Assembly: GCA_947499305.1 (NCBI GenBank)
Contig: CANMNN010000004.1
Location: forward strand, 124,001 to 188,000
Source: an uncultured Arenicella sp.
GTDB taxonomy: Bacteria > Pseudomonadota > Gammaproteobacteria > Arenicellales > Arenicellaceae
DNA length: 64,000 nt
Direction of reading: 5' to 3'
Shown here: positions 8,609-17,701 of the stretch, piece by piece
How positions within the stretch are numbered: the first letter of the stretch is position 1
How the letters are laid out: each line of letters starts with the position of its first letter
Notes under the pieces: generated by a model
Told to the model about the DNA's origin: nothing
The model's input: the letters and a program-made list of their open reading frames with translations, nothing else
Database searches by the model: none
Translations under genes and position numbers: made by a program

Positions 8609-9277
8609 TTAATTGATTGTGACGCGTAATGCGCCTGCAATCGCAAAAGGGGTTAGTGTCAGAGACAACATTAAAATTGCCGCAAGAGCATAAAGCTGGC
8701 TAGCAACTTCTAAGCCTTGAGCTGATTGGCTCAACATGCCTGCGCCGAATATCAAAATAGGGATATAAAGAGGCAGAATCACAATGGCAATTAACACTCC
8801 GCCTCGACGTAAGGTAACGGTCAAGGCTGCGCCGATTGCGCCGATTAAACTTAAGCTGGGCGTCCCTAACATTAAGCCGCTGAATAATACCCAAATTTGC
8901 TCATTGGGTATATTAAAAGTGATGCACAAAATTGGCGAAAAAGCCGTTAAAACAAGGCCAGTAGAGGTCCAATGGGCTAAAGCCTTGCCAAGCATTGCCA
9001 GAGGTAGCGAGCGAGGGTGTATCAGCATTTGTTCGAGAGTTCCATCCTGATAATCTGAGTGGAACATGCTCTCGAGGCTAAGCATGGTAGCAAGAACAGC
9101 TGACACCCATATTACTCCACCGCCAATTTTTTGAAGAAGTGCGCCTTCAGCAGGTAAGCTAAACGGAAAAAGCAGAGCGATGATAATGAAAAACACCAAT
9201 GGTTGAATCATTGAGCTGGTGTTGCGAAACATCAATTGCCATTCGCGCTGAAAGTAAAGGACTAAGGTGTTCTTCAT
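8609..9277 (-). CDS. ccmB: ABC-type haem exporter permease CcmB
   Basis: 222 residues, six predicted membrane segments, with the family's FQREWQLMFRNTSSMIQPLVFFII opening split across the first cytoplasmic segment and helix. LESMFHSDYQDGTLEQML is also conserved. CcmB is the membrane partner of the ATPase CcmA in the CcmABCD complex, which uses ATP to release holo-CcmE. It begins 8 bp after the ccmA stop, so translation is probably coupled. Confidence 0.94.
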   Translation of the reverse strand: MKNTLVLYFQREWQLMFRNTSSMIQPLVFFIIIALLFPFSLPAEGALLQKIGGGVIWVSAVLATMLSLESMFHSDYQDGTLEQMLIHPRSLPLAMLGKALAHWTSTGLVLTAFSPILCITFNIPNEQIWVLFSGLMLGTPSLSLIGAIGAALTVTLRRGGVLIAIVILPLYIPILIFGAGMLSQSAQGLEVASQLYALAAILMLSLTLTPFAIAGALRVTIN

Positions 9278-9285
9278 ATTTAAGC

Positions 9286-9951
9286 TTAGGCCTTTGCCAG
9301 CGCTAATTCGCTACGGTATCTGTTTAACGGACTGTCGTTTAGACTCTGATGATGGGTCATGATAATGCCCCCACCGTTTTCTAAGTGCGCAACGCAAAGT
9401 GATTCGATCAACGCTCTGCCACTGCTGTCGATACCCGTGAATGGTTCATCTAAAATCCAAAGCGGGAACTCGGCAATTAGAAGGCGCGCAAATGAAAGCC
9501 GGCGGCGCTGTCCAAATGAAAGGTTTTGTGCCAGCAAGTCTGCACATTGCAATAACCCCATTTTAGCTAGCAAGCGATCCAAAACAACTTCGTCTCGACG
9601 GGAATCGAGTTGTTGATAGTAGCGAAGGTTTTCAATGGCGGTAAGTTCGTTCTTCAGCCCCTCTTTGTGCGCAATATATGCACAGTTGGCAAAAAATGTA
9701 TTGTTGCCGCTGATTTCGTCGCCTTGCCATAACACTTTCCCTGACTCAGGTTGATTTAATCCGCAGAGAATTCGAAGTAGGCTTGTTTTTCCGCAACCAT
9801 TCGGACCTGTTACGTGCAAGCACTGCCCAGCCGAAACGTCAAAACTGACGCTGTCAAAAAGCTGATTGTCTCCACGCTGGCAGCATAGCTTTATAGCGCT
9901 CAGTTGTGCAGCGCTGATTTGTTTTGAGTTAGGCGCCAGCGAATTCGGCAT
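9286..9951 (-). CDS. ccmA: Cytochrome c biogenesis ATP-binding protein CcmA
   Basis: First gene of the operon, 221 residues, an ABC ATPase. Walker A is TGPNGCGKTSLL, the signature motif is LSFGQRRRLSFARLL, and Walker B with catalytic Glu is LWILDEPFTGID; the switch His lies in MTHHQ. It energises release of haem-loaded CcmE from CcmC. About 140 bp separate it from the divergent PPK2 gene, where the operon promoter should lie. Confidence 0.94.
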   Translation of the reverse strand: MPNSLAPNSKQISAAQLSAIKLCCQRGDNQLFDSVSFDVSAGQCLHVTGPNGCGKTSLLRILCGLNQPESGKVLWQGDEISGNNTFFANCAYIAHKEGLKNELTAIENLRYYQQLDSRRDEVVLDRLLAKMGLLQCADLLAQNLSFGQRRRLSFARLLIAEFPLWILDEPFTGIDSSGRALIESLCVAHLENGGGIIMTHHQSLNDSPLNRYRSELALAKA

Positions 9952-10092
9952 TTAATTGATTCTGACTTAGGTTTTGCAAAGGTCTCAGTTTAGCAATACC
10001 ATGTTTAGCTTGCATTAGTTAAATTGGACTATAACAGTGTCTAGATTTAGCTTAGACGATTAAATTCAAGTAGATAGTAAGAGGAAACATTA

Positions 10093-10902
10093 ATGGATTT
10101 TGAGCAATTCAAGTTGACCGGTGATACGGTGGATCTAAGTGCTTTTGCTACCAATTACGACGATGGTAAAAGTGATTCAGATCTTAAAAAGCTGCGTGAA
10201 AAGATTTGGGATGATGTAGCTGAGCTGCAAGAGAAGCTCTATGCAGAGAATAAGCAGTCCCTTTTAATTGTATTGCAAGCAATGGATGCCGCGGGAAAAG
10301 ACAGTACTATTGGTAAGCTGACGCGCAATTTGAACGCTCAGGGGTGTAAAATTCATAGCTTTAAAAAGCCATCTAAACTCGAACTCTCGCATGACTTTCT
10401 ATGGAGAATTCATGCTGCTGCTCCTGCCAGTGGAGAAATTACGATATTTAACCGTTCTCACTATGAAGACGTTCTAATTGTCAAAGTTCATGGCTGGGCC
10501 GACAACGAAAAAATTGAGCGGCGATACGAGCACATTAATAATTTCGAGTCGTTAATGGCTGATCGAGGAACTAAAGTAGTAAAGTTCATGTTGAACGTAT
10601 CTCCTGAATATCAACTTGATAGATTCAAACGCAGGCTAGATAACCCTGGGAAACACTGGAAGTTTAACCCTGGTGATCTTGACGAGCGTAAATTATGGTC
10701 AGATTATATGCAGGCATTTGAAGCGGCAATGGAGAAGTGCGCAAGCGATGATTCGCCTTGGTATGTTGTGCCAGCTGAGAACCGTAACTTTAGAGACGTA
10801 ATGATCGCAAGTGTTGTTAAAGACGTATTGAAATCAATGTCGCCTGATTACCCTGAACCAGAGTTTGATCCCCAGGTATATACATCAGAGACCATTTCTT
10901 AG
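10093..10902 (+). CDS. Polyphosphate:nucleotide phosphotransferase, PPK2 family
   Basis: 269 residues, a one-domain PPK2. Walker A is LQAMDAAGKDSTI (residues about 61-73) and the second nucleotide-binding motif is IFNRSHYEDVLIVKVH (118-133). The lid region contains RFKRRLDNPGKHWKF. PPK2 enzymes transfer phosphate between polyphosphate and nucleotides in the cytoplasm. The MDAAGKD form and length resemble the single-domain class that phosphorylates AMP and/or ADP, but the nucleotide cannot be read with certainty. An AAGAGGAA ribosome-binding site precedes the ATG. Confidence 0.88.
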   Translation: MDFEQFKLTGDTVDLSAFATNYDDGKSDSDLKKLREKIWDDVAELQEKLYAENKQSLLIVLQAMDAAGKDSTIGKLTRNLNAQGCKIHSFKKPSKLELSHDFLWRIHAAAPASGEITIFNRSHYEDVLIVKVHGWADNEKIERRYEHINNFESLMADRGTKVVKFMLNVSPEYQLDRFKRRLDNPGKHWKFNPGDLDERKLWSDYMQAFEAAMEKCASDDSPWYVVPAENRNFRDVMIASVVKDVLKSMSPDYPEPEFDPQVYTSETIS

Positions 10903-10958
10903 TGAATACGTTTAGCGTCGGCGGGTTAGTTTTTGTGTCTCGTTATTAATCGAATACC

Positions 10959-11462
10959 GTGACTATGTCCTCTAGAAGTCTAAATAGCCTTGTTTCTGAA
11001 TATAAAGACACACTTGCCAATGGCGATATTCAGATTACTTATCAAAGTCTCGTTGCAATTGTTCAAGGCTTGAGAACAGAGTTTTCAAAGAAATACAAAG
11101 GCGAGTATAAAACCGCGAACGTGCTGCATGGTTATATCGACTTTACTTACTTTTACTTGCAAGACGAGTTTTTAAAGCAACGTAAGCTTAAGCTAGCCAT
11201 TGTACTTAATCATAAACATGCGAACTTTGAGCTTTGGCTGCTAGGGCAAACCAAAAACGTACAAGTAGACTATTGGCAAAGGCTCAGAGCACTAGAGTGG
11301 GTAAATGCGCAAGATATGCCTGAGTATTATATTTTTGAAGCAACACTGTTAGAGACGCCAGACTTTGATAATCGAGCCCAGATATTCGAAGCGGTTCTGG
11401 CCAACTTTGAGATACTCTCAAGTAGGGTATTTAGCGAATTAAAGGCTCTCGAGGGTAACTAA
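10959..11462 (+). CDS. Conserved hypothetical protein (DUF7000-like)
   Basis: A 167-residue soluble protein rich in aromatic residues. Its central stretch HGYIDFTYFYLQDEFLKQRKLKLAIVLNHKHANFELWLLG resembles small uncharacterised bacterial proteins that share a YxDxTYF...LKxRKLKIAIVF.H....FE.WL pattern (recalled as DUF7000). No catalytic motif, signal peptide or membrane segment is visible. It follows the PPK2 gene by 56 bp on the same strand, so the two may be cotranscribed. Function unknown. Confidence 0.6.
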   Translation: MTMSSRSLNSLVSEYKDTLANGDIQITYQSLVAIVQGLRTEFSKKYKGEYKTANVLHGYIDFTYFYLQDEFLKQRKLKLAIVLNHKHANFELWLLGQTKNVQVDYWQRLRALEWVNAQDMPEYYIFEATLLETPDFDNRAQIFEAVLANFEILSSRVFSELKALEGN

Positions 11463-11541
11463 GGTTTCTTGATTGAGGTTTCTCGAGTAAGGGCTTCAAA
11501 GCGGACGAGGGCTTTTTAACAGACGATGCCTTAGTTTGGCC

Positions 11542-13290
11542 TTAGTTTGCGCCTAAGGCTTCAAGATTTCGCTGTGCCACGCTATCACCTTGTTCTGCTG
11601 CGCGTCTAAACCATTCGATCGCGGTTCGGCGACTTGCTGCTACACCTCGGCCTCGCGCGTACATTATGCCTAGATTGGTTTGAGCGCCAGGATAATCCTG
11701 CTCGGCCGCTGAGCGATACCAATAAACGGCGTCGGTGTAGTTGCGAGGTAACACTAAGCCGTCCTCATACAAACTTCCCAGATCGGATTGTGCCCACGCA
11801 CGGCCGTCATCAGCAAACCGTTGAATTGCGGGAAGGGCCGCTCGGATCATCTGGTCGGCGACCGCTCGGTCACGATTAAAGCCGCGCCCTAGATAATGCA
11901 TGTAAGCAAGACGAAATTGCGCGCGGGCGATCCCCTTATCCGCTAAAGGCTGCAGTAAGGCCGCGGATGTATCGTAGTCTCCGGCATAATAGGCTTCAAG
12001 TCCTTGTTTCAAATACTGTCGATCAAAAGTTTCCTGCTCAGACGACACGGTTGGGGGAGTTTTTGTGTCTCGTGCAAGCGTAGTAGGGTTGCTCGGCACC
12101 GAAGAGGGTGCCACGTCTTGGTTCTGCCTTTCTAGGGCTTCTTGAGCCGCTAAGGCCTGTTCAGCTATGGGCTTTGCTCTCGCTATCATCGCTTCAACTA
12201 AGGCTATCGATGAGTTTTCTGGATCGATAATACTGACCGTCGCAAGGTGAGCCGATGCCGCTTCATACTGGCCATTGAGAACCGCGTCGTTGGCTTGTTG
12301 GACGAAACTATCGGCAACACTTTGAACCCCGTCTAGCGCCGATTGGTTGTTTTCATCAAGCGCGAGCACTTGTCGATAAAGCGCGAGTGCATTACGGCTC
12401 GCCGGAAGTATAAGATCACCACTGGCGAGAGCTTGGTTCGCTTCTTCTAAGAGGTCTTGAATTTCTTTATTGGCTTTCCACTGATCGATTGCACTTCTAA
12501 GTTCCCGGCTTTCATCTGAACCTGCCTCTAGGGAGTTCAGTTTTCGCAGAGCACTTTGAGCCACTGAGATATTACCCTGCTCGAGAGCGGCGTACCCAGA
12601 TGCCGAAAACTGGCTAACAATCGATTCTAGGCCCTGTTTCGCTGCGATATTGTTTGGCTTGAGTGCCAAAACCGCACGATAGGTGTTAGTGGCGTTGTTG
12701 TTCTCAGGTTGTGTTAAGTGGCCTTGTTGAATTTGCAATTTTGCTTCTTGTAACAGAGCTCGTATTTGTAAATCGATAGCGTCTTGTTCACGGTATTCGC
12801 CAGCTCGCTCTAAGTCATTGTCTCGACTGAAGCCATCAGCGTTACTTTCACTTTCGATAAAATCGACTTGTTCCTCCCGAGATAGATCTGTTTCGCCTAG
12901 TTGCGGTGCAAGGTTTATACCGGCCCCAGCGACTTCTTTAGTTGAGTCGTTTTGTTGAGGCCAAAAGAATGCGGCGAGGATCAGTAATGCTATTGCTCCG
13001 GCGACCCAGTTCACAATGGATGCATCACTATACCGGCTAAAAATTCCATACTTCGATCGCTTCGACACGCCGCTTAACTTACCTCCGATTACTTGCTGGC
13101 GTCGGGGGGGAGCATTTAGGTTTAGCTCATCGACTGGTTCTGGACGAGATTTAGGCTTATTGCGCCTAGTACGGCCAGTTAAGGCGTCTTCGATCTCTGA
13201 TCGAGACCGCGCTGTTGAAGCAGCCGACTTAGACCTACTCGACTTCTTGTCGTTAGTCCTAGTAGGGTTATTGGTTGAGTTCGCAGACAT
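11542..13290 (-). CDS. Membrane-anchored TPR/Sel1-repeat protein
   Basis: 582 residues. A basic, Ser/Arg-rich cytoplasmic N-terminus (about 1-90) precedes one membrane helix (VNWVAGAIALLILAAFFWP, 93-111). The long extracytoplasmic part holds TPR-like helical pairs with repeated ALALYRQVLALDENNQSAL-type units (about 170-380). The C-terminus has Sel1 repeats, recognised by ARAQFRLAYMHYLGRGFNRD, AWAQSDLGSLYEDG, PGAQTNLGIMYARGRGV and SVAQRNLEALG. Such proteins scaffold envelope complexes; the partner is unknown. It is convergent with the DUF7000-like gene. Confidence 0.8.
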   Translation of the reverse strand: MSANSTNNPTRTNDKKSSRSKSAASTARSRSEIEDALTGRTRRNKPKSRPEPVDELNLNAPPRRQQVIGGKLSGVSKRSKYGIFSRYSDASIVNWVAGAIALLILAAFFWPQQNDSTKEVAGAGINLAPQLGETDLSREEQVDFIESESNADGFSRDNDLERAGEYREQDAIDLQIRALLQEAKLQIQQGHLTQPENNNATNTYRAVLALKPNNIAAKQGLESIVSQFSASGYAALEQGNISVAQSALRKLNSLEAGSDESRELRSAIDQWKANKEIQDLLEEANQALASGDLILPASRNALALYRQVLALDENNQSALDGVQSVADSFVQQANDAVLNGQYEAASAHLATVSIIDPENSSIALVEAMIARAKPIAEQALAAQEALERQNQDVAPSSVPSNPTTLARDTKTPPTVSSEQETFDRQYLKQGLEAYYAGDYDTSAALLQPLADKGIARAQFRLAYMHYLGRGFNRDRAVADQMIRAALPAIQRFADDGRAWAQSDLGSLYEDGLVLPRNYTDAVYWYRSAAEQDYPGAQTNLGIMYARGRGVAASRRTAIEWFRRAAEQGDSVAQRNLEALGAN

Positions 13291-13425
13291 CGTTAAATTG
13301 TAGCAGATTTGTATTGCTGCCTTGTGCTACAAAATTGACACAACGCAACAAAATTCGTGCTGGAGGCTTAATGATATGAAATGTAGAAGACTGGTTTGCT
13401 CTAGGCCCTTGTCATAAACAGTATG

Positions 13426-14082
13426 CTAGTCGGCTTTAATAAAGCCTTTGCGTCGATTTATCGACTCTATTTCGAAATAGCCATCTTGTTTTGCTATAAC
13501 GTAAATTCCTGTTCCCGGCGCCAGTCTTAAGACCACCGAAGAATACGGATTTGGTTTGCTGAGCACTTGGTAGTTCTTATCAACGATAATAAGCTGTGGG
13601 CCTTCTCGCAGAGGAGTTGTAGGGTCTAGTTTGGCGGTCACACCCAAAGGTTCTTTAAGCGGAGCTTTGCCAAAATTTGATCTAGATACACCGCTTTTTT
13701 GCTCTAGAAAGTGCAGGTTGAGCAGCGATAAGTGCCCGTTTGCGCTTATTAGGTCATGCTGCGCTTCAAATCGTCGAATGCCGTCGGCCGAGCGCGGGCC
13801 CCATAGGCCATCTACCACTCCCACCTTAAATCCCAGCTCATTTAACGCATGCTGAGCATATTTTATATCATCGGGCTTTGCGGGAATGATTGCTTCTGAA
13901 CTGAATGCTGGTTTTTCTGGTTCTTGCGGTATCGGCTCAAGTGGCTCAATCTCCGGTTCTTTTTTGATAGGTTCGCAGGCTGAGATAAGCAACACCAAAA
14001 GGGTGATCATCAGTGGCCGCAAAAACGAAGTGTTGACAATTGTTCGGTAAGTATAGGGCTTACCAAGCGAAGAAATGAGCAT
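13426..14082 (-). CDS. Peptidoglycan-binding (PG_binding_1) and SH3-like lipoprotein
   Basis: 218 residues. The hydrophobic segment LMITLLVLLISAC ends in a lipobox (LISA-C), so the mature protein is probably a lipoprotein. A Pro/Glu-rich linker follows, then a peptidoglycan-binding domain (IKYAQHALNELGFKVGVVDG and LWGPRSADGIRRFEAQHDL). A C-terminal SH3-like domain contains YSSVVLRLAPGTGIYVIAKQDGYF. It probably tethers to or senses cell-wall strands. No catalytic domain is present. The first ATG gives an unusually long pre-lipobox region; a later start at 14010 would shorten it to 12 residues without a positive charge, so the first is kept. Confidence 0.78.
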   Translation of the reverse strand: MLISSLGKPYTYRTIVNTSFLRPLMITLLVLLISACEPIKKEPEIEPLEPIPQEPEKPAFSSEAIIPAKPDDIKYAQHALNELGFKVGVVDGLWGPRSADGIRRFEAQHDLISANGHLSLLNLHFLEQKSGVSRSNFGKAPLKEPLGVTAKLDPTTPLREGPQLIIVDKNYQVLSKPNPYSSVVLRLAPGTGIYVIAKQDGYFEIESINRRKGFIKAD

Positions 14083-14288
14083 GCTTGAGTACTTGAGTTA
14101 ACAATGGTGTATGGGGCTTGTAAGAACTTTTCTTAATAGAGTGATCATACAAAGATTGCCGCAGTTTTTCTATTCACTAGAAACGGTTCTGTATATAGCT
14201 GAGTCTTTAACTGACATGCTGTAGTTAACATGACCCAAGTATCGTTATAACCGAATATAGTCGATGATTTAAAGCCTACAAAATTTTG

Positions 14289-14849
14289 TCAGCAATGTTT
14301 GATTGTCGTTAAATTGTTTTTACTGTCTACATTGAGTTCGATAACCGCACCAAAATCAAGCTGAAGTCTGAACAGATGGCTCATTGGGGTTTCAAGAATA
14401 AGGCCATGAATAAGTCGCTGAACGCCTGAGTGAGTCACAACCGCGACGCACTTATATGGTGAATCAATTAGCTCTTGCCAAAATTCGTCAACGCGCGATT
14501 TCATACTAATTAAGCTATCGCCATTGGGAGTAGGCTGCTCGACAAAATTATTCATCCAAAATTGAGTAGCATCACAGGTGAATTCACTCCACTTCTTCAG
14601 CTCCCAGGCGCCGAAATTATATTCAATGATGCGGTCATCGCTTAGACGGTTGTCGGTTTTGATTTTACTCGCTAGACGGCTGCATCGTTGGAGCGGGCTG
14701 GTGATAACGCAATCGTAATGGGGTTTAAGTTTTGCGAGCACAGTTTGCGCTTCGCGCTCAAAGCTTTTGGCGAGATTTAAATCGGTTTGGCCATAACAAA
14801 TTCCCTCATCTATTTCGGGCTTGGTATGGCGAATTAGGTGAACTAACAT
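14289..14849 (-). CDS. cobC: Histidine phosphatase, probable alpha-ribazole phosphatase CobC
   Basis: 186 residues of the phosphoglycerate-mutase-like histidine phosphatase superfamily. The catalytic motif is LIRHTKPEID (His6), with ITSPLQRCSRLA and a second His in VTHSGVQR. GICYGQTDL is typical of the CobC branch. Within this cluster it would remove the 5' phosphate from alpha-ribazole phosphate or adenosylcobalamin phosphate. It is the last gene of the cobalamin cluster, 3 bp downstream of cobS. Confidence 0.85.
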   Translation of the reverse strand: MLVHLIRHTKPEIDEGICYGQTDLNLAKSFEREAQTVLAKLKPHYDCVITSPLQRCSRLASKIKTDNRLSDDRIIEYNFGAWELKKWSEFTCDATQFWMNNFVEQPTPNGDSLISMKSRVDEFWQELIDSPYKCVAVVTHSGVQRLIHGLILETPMSHLFRLQLDFGAVIELNVDSKNNLTTIKHC

Positions 14850-14852
14850 ATC

Positions 14853-15713
14853 TTAAATGCAGGCGGCTAGAGCTAAGTAGAATGCGAGTTCGGATAGTTG
14901 CTGGATTGCGCCAAGCACATCGCCTGTATAGCCTCCGATTCGATGTCTTGAATAGGCCATAAAAGTCAGAGCGGTGCTTATAGCGAAAATAACAGCCAAA
15001 ACCAGTGCAGGCAAAGCTTGGTAAGGTAATAGAACAGATAGACCAAAAATTGAGACAGTGCCGAACATGACGCTAGTTTGCTGTCCTAACCTTGAAAGTT
15101 GGCTCTCAGTAATGGGTTTTACTTTGCTCTGATCTATGTCCTGCACATACTCGAAAAGCTCGATCATGTGTGACGATACTAATCGACTGAGTGTGTGTGC
15201 GGCGATCATTAGAGCACATATTGCCGCCGAATCGAGGCTTTTCACAAGTTCTTCTAGAGCTAGAAATTTAAGCGAAAGTATCGACATCAAACCGACAGTG
15301 GCATAGGTGCCTACACGACTGTCTTTCATGATTGTCAGAACTTGCGGCTTTGTCCAACCTCCCCCAAAGCCGTCGCAGGTATCTGCGAATCCGTCTTCAT
15401 GGAATGAGCCAGTTGCAAGAACTGTAGCGACTATTGATAGCGCAATACTCAAGCTGATATCAAATACCAAGTTCGATAACAAAAATACGATGCTCGCAAT
15501 CGAGCCTACAATGATGCCAATTAGCGGAAAGTATTTTCTTGATTCGTCGAGTACCGCTTGAGAGTGTAGCGCATGCTTTGGAATAGGTATCCTGGTATAG
15601 AACATCAATGCGGCCCAGAAGTAATCAGATTCTCTAGCATTTCGAACACGTATTTTCGATGTGCTTTGGTTTGAACTATCATCGAGAGGTTCTTGTTTTT
15701 CCGACGTCGTCAT
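14853..15713 (-). CDS. cobS: Adenosylcobinamide-GDP ribazoletransferase CobS
   Basis: About 286 residues, polytopic. It carries the metal/substrate motif SFHEDGFADTCDGFGGGW (about 104-121) and TIMKDSRVGTYATVGL, both diagnostic of CobS/CobV. It joins alpha-ribazole (phosphate) to adenosylcobinamide-GDP to finish cobalamin. The N-terminus has an extra hydrophilic stretch of about 30 residues before FWAALMFYTRIP. The frame can start at a GTG (15716), but the adjacent ATG at 15713 overlaps the btuF stop (TGATG) and is preferred. Confidence 0.92.
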   Translation of the reverse strand: MTTSEKQEPLDDSSNQSTSKIRVRNARESDYFWAALMFYTRIPIPKHALHSQAVLDESRKYFPLIGIIVGSIASIVFLLSNLVFDISLSIALSIVATVLATGSFHEDGFADTCDGFGGGWTKPQVLTIMKDSRVGTYATVGLMSILSLKFLALEELVKSLDSAAICALMIAAHTLSRLVSSHMIELFEYVQDIDQSKVKPITESQLSRLGQQTSVMFGTVSIFGLSVLLPYQALPALVLAVIFAISTALTFMAYSRHRIGGYTGDVLGAIQQLSELAFYLALAACI

Positions 15714-16660
15714 CACTCAATCGTCTCTGTAGTTCTACGTTTTTGTCTGGCCAATTCCAGTTGTTGGCAGATTTTTTCTAAGCCTAAGATAATTCTTATG
15801 GTGTGCCGTTGAATGTGGTCTGGGTCAACAAAGAATAGGTTATCTCGTTCAACTGCGCTTAGTGAAGGCCACTTCTTCCAATCGTCCAACCAATCTGGGC
15901 GAGCATCAGACATGCCGCTGGCAAGAATTACCTCTGGGTTGCGCTCAAGTATTGACTCGATATTAATAATAGGCGCTACCGTGGTTTGGTCGGCATATAT
16001 ATTAACTCCTCCACAAAGTTCAATGGCATCACTGATAATATGTTTGCCATTAATTGTTCTCAGAGGGCTATTCCAAACTTGATAAAAGGTATTGACCGGT
16101 TGCTTGTGAAGCTCTAACTTCCGAACCTTCTCAACTTTCGCTAGATAAGAATCAGCAACAGAGTTAGCTGTTTCTTGAGTCCCAGCAAGTACGCCGATAT
16201 CGCGAATGCTCTTGGCAACGTCGTTCAAACTGTCGGGTTGGTCGATGTAGACGGTGAAACCAAGTTCTTGAATCCTAGCAACACTATTATCAGAGTTGCC
16301 CGATTCCCAAGCAACTACGAGATCAGGCTCGAGTTCCAAAATCTTTTCCAGATTGGTTTTTGCATAGCCCCCAACAATAGGCAGTTCCAACGCTTGTTCG
16401 GGGTAATCGCTGTATGCGACCACGCCCACCAAACTATCTCCTGCGCCAGCGCTGTATATGTTTTCTACGACGTGCGGAGCTAGGGCAACGATGCGTTTAG
16501 CCGGAGTGTCGAGGCTTACTGTTCTGCCACTAAAGTCTACCACGCTTATGCTTTTCGGCTTTACAGTGACCGTTGCCTCTTCCTTAGCGCTATCACAAGC
16601 GCTAAGCATGCTAAAAAAGGCTAAGACGGTAAACAATTTAATATTTAGAAGTATTCTCAT
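15713..16660 (-). CDS. btuF: Cobalamin ABC transporter substrate-binding protein (BtuF-like), lipoprotein
   Basis: 315 residues. The signal ends in a lipobox, SMLSAC (Cys22), so it is probably lipid-anchored rather than freely soluble. The body is a helical-backbone binding protein: RIVALAPHVVENIYSAGAGD, LELEPDLVVAWESGN and TFYQVWNSPLRTINGKHIISDAIELCGGVN are typical of the BtuF/FecB family. With btuC and btuD in the same cluster it would deliver corrinoids to the inner-membrane permease. Position inside the B12 genes favours cobalamin over ferric-siderophore specificity. Confidence 0.88.
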   Translation of the reverse strand: MRILLNIKLFTVLAFFSMLSACDSAKEEATVTVKPKSISVVDFSGRTVSLDTPAKRIVALAPHVVENIYSAGAGDSLVGVVAYSDYPEQALELPIVGGYAKTNLEKILELEPDLVVAWESGNSDNSVARIQELGFTVYIDQPDSLNDVAKSIRDIGVLAGTQETANSVADSYLAKVEKVRKLELHKQPVNTFYQVWNSPLRTINGKHIISDAIELCGGVNIYADQTTVAPIINIESILERNPEVILASGMSDARPDWLDDWKKWPSLSAVERDNLFFVDPDHIQRHTIRIILGLEKICQQLELARQKRRTTETIE

Positions 16661-16663
16661 AAT

Positions 16664-17701
16664 TTACGCTTCGCTGACTCCAGCTGAATCAAAGGTCGCC
16701 ATTTGCGTATGCAGTGCCAGAGCACTTTGAATTAACGGAACCGCCACGCCTGCGCCACTGCCTTCTCCGAGTCTCATGCCAATATCCAGTAGCGGCTTGG
16801 CCTTTAGGTATTCTAATGCTAGGTGATGGGCTGGCTCGGCTGAGGTATGGGCAAAGATCATCCATTCGCGTACGCTTGGGTTGATTTCGGCAGCTAAGAG
16901 TGCAGCCGCCGTTGTGATGAATCCGTCGACCAATATCGGCACACCGACCTGAGCGCTCGCAATATAAGCGCCGACTAGGCCAGCGATTTCTAGACCGCCC
17001 ACATGCTGTAATGTGCTTAGCGGTGTAGTGAGATGTTCACCATGAAGGTTAAACGCTTGATAGAGCGCTTTGCGTTTATTTTCAATGCCGTGTTTATCAA
17101 CGCCGGTACCGGGCCCAACGGTTTGTTCAGGAGCCTGCTTTAGTAATACGCTGTAGATCGCTGATGCTGTTGTGGTGTTGCCTATACCCATGTCGCCGCC
17201 GATGAACAATGATGCATTTTCATTGACTTGCTGTCGGCCGATGTCAAGCGCATTCATTAGTTCATCATCAGTCATGGCCGGTTCTTGGGTAAAGTCATTT
17301 GTGCCAGCTTTTACGGGGCTGTTTACGAGCACTTCGTGGTCTTCGACCTCGCTTAACAAGCCAACATTAATTACTTTAAACTCAGCATCAAGTTGCTTCG
17401 CAAGAACACTTATCGCCGCGCCCCCGCCAACAAAGTTCATTACCATTTGAGCTGTGACAGCTTGAGGAAATGCCGACACTCCCTGTGCACAAACACCATG
17501 ATCAGCGGCGAAGATAGCAATCTGAACTCTGTCGCACTTAGGGGCATTGCTTTGTTGCCAAGCACAAAATTGAACGGCAACATCCTCGAGCATTCCGAGT
17601 GAACCAGGTGGCTTGGTAAGGGTAGTTTGATAGGCGCGAGCCTTTTCTAAATCGCCTTTTGAAACTTCTTTAGCGCGCGCTAAAAACCAGTCATTGCTCA
17701 T
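16664..17701 (-). CDS. cobT: Nicotinate-nucleotide:dimethylbenzimidazole phosphoribosyltransferase CobT
   Basis: 345 residues, normal length. Family marks: TKPPGSLGMLE near the N-terminus, IAIFAADHGVCAQGVSAFPQAVTAQMV split over residues about 82-108, FIGGDMGIGNTTTASAI, and the C-terminal MRLGEGSGAGVAVPL containing the catalytic Glu. It makes alpha-ribazole phosphate, the lower-ligand nucleotide of cobalamin. The start overlaps the stop of the preceding gene by 4 bp (ATGA), indicating coupled translation. Confidence 0.95.
   Translation of the reverse strand: MSNDWFLARAKEVSKGDLEKARAYQTTLTKPPGSLGMLEDVAVQFCAWQQSNAPKCDRVQIAIFAADHGVCAQGVSAFPQAVTAQMVMNFVGGGAAISVLAKQLDAEFKVINVGLLSEVEDHEVLVNSPVKAGTNDFTQEPAMTDDELMNALDIGRQQVNENASLFIGGDMGIGNTTTASAIYSVLLKQAPEQTVGPGTGVDKHGIENKRKALYQAFNLHGEHLTTPLSTLQHVGGLEIAGLVGAYIASAQVGVPILVDGFITTAAALLAAEINPSVREWMIFAHTSAEPAHHLALEYLKAKPLLDIGMRLGEGSGAGVAVPLIQSALALHTQMATFDSAGVSEA

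Noticed and set aside
11463-11541. Possible terminator between the DUF7000-like and Sel1 genes
   Set aside because: Only a short imperfect pairing before CTTTTTAA was seen; not strong enough to call.
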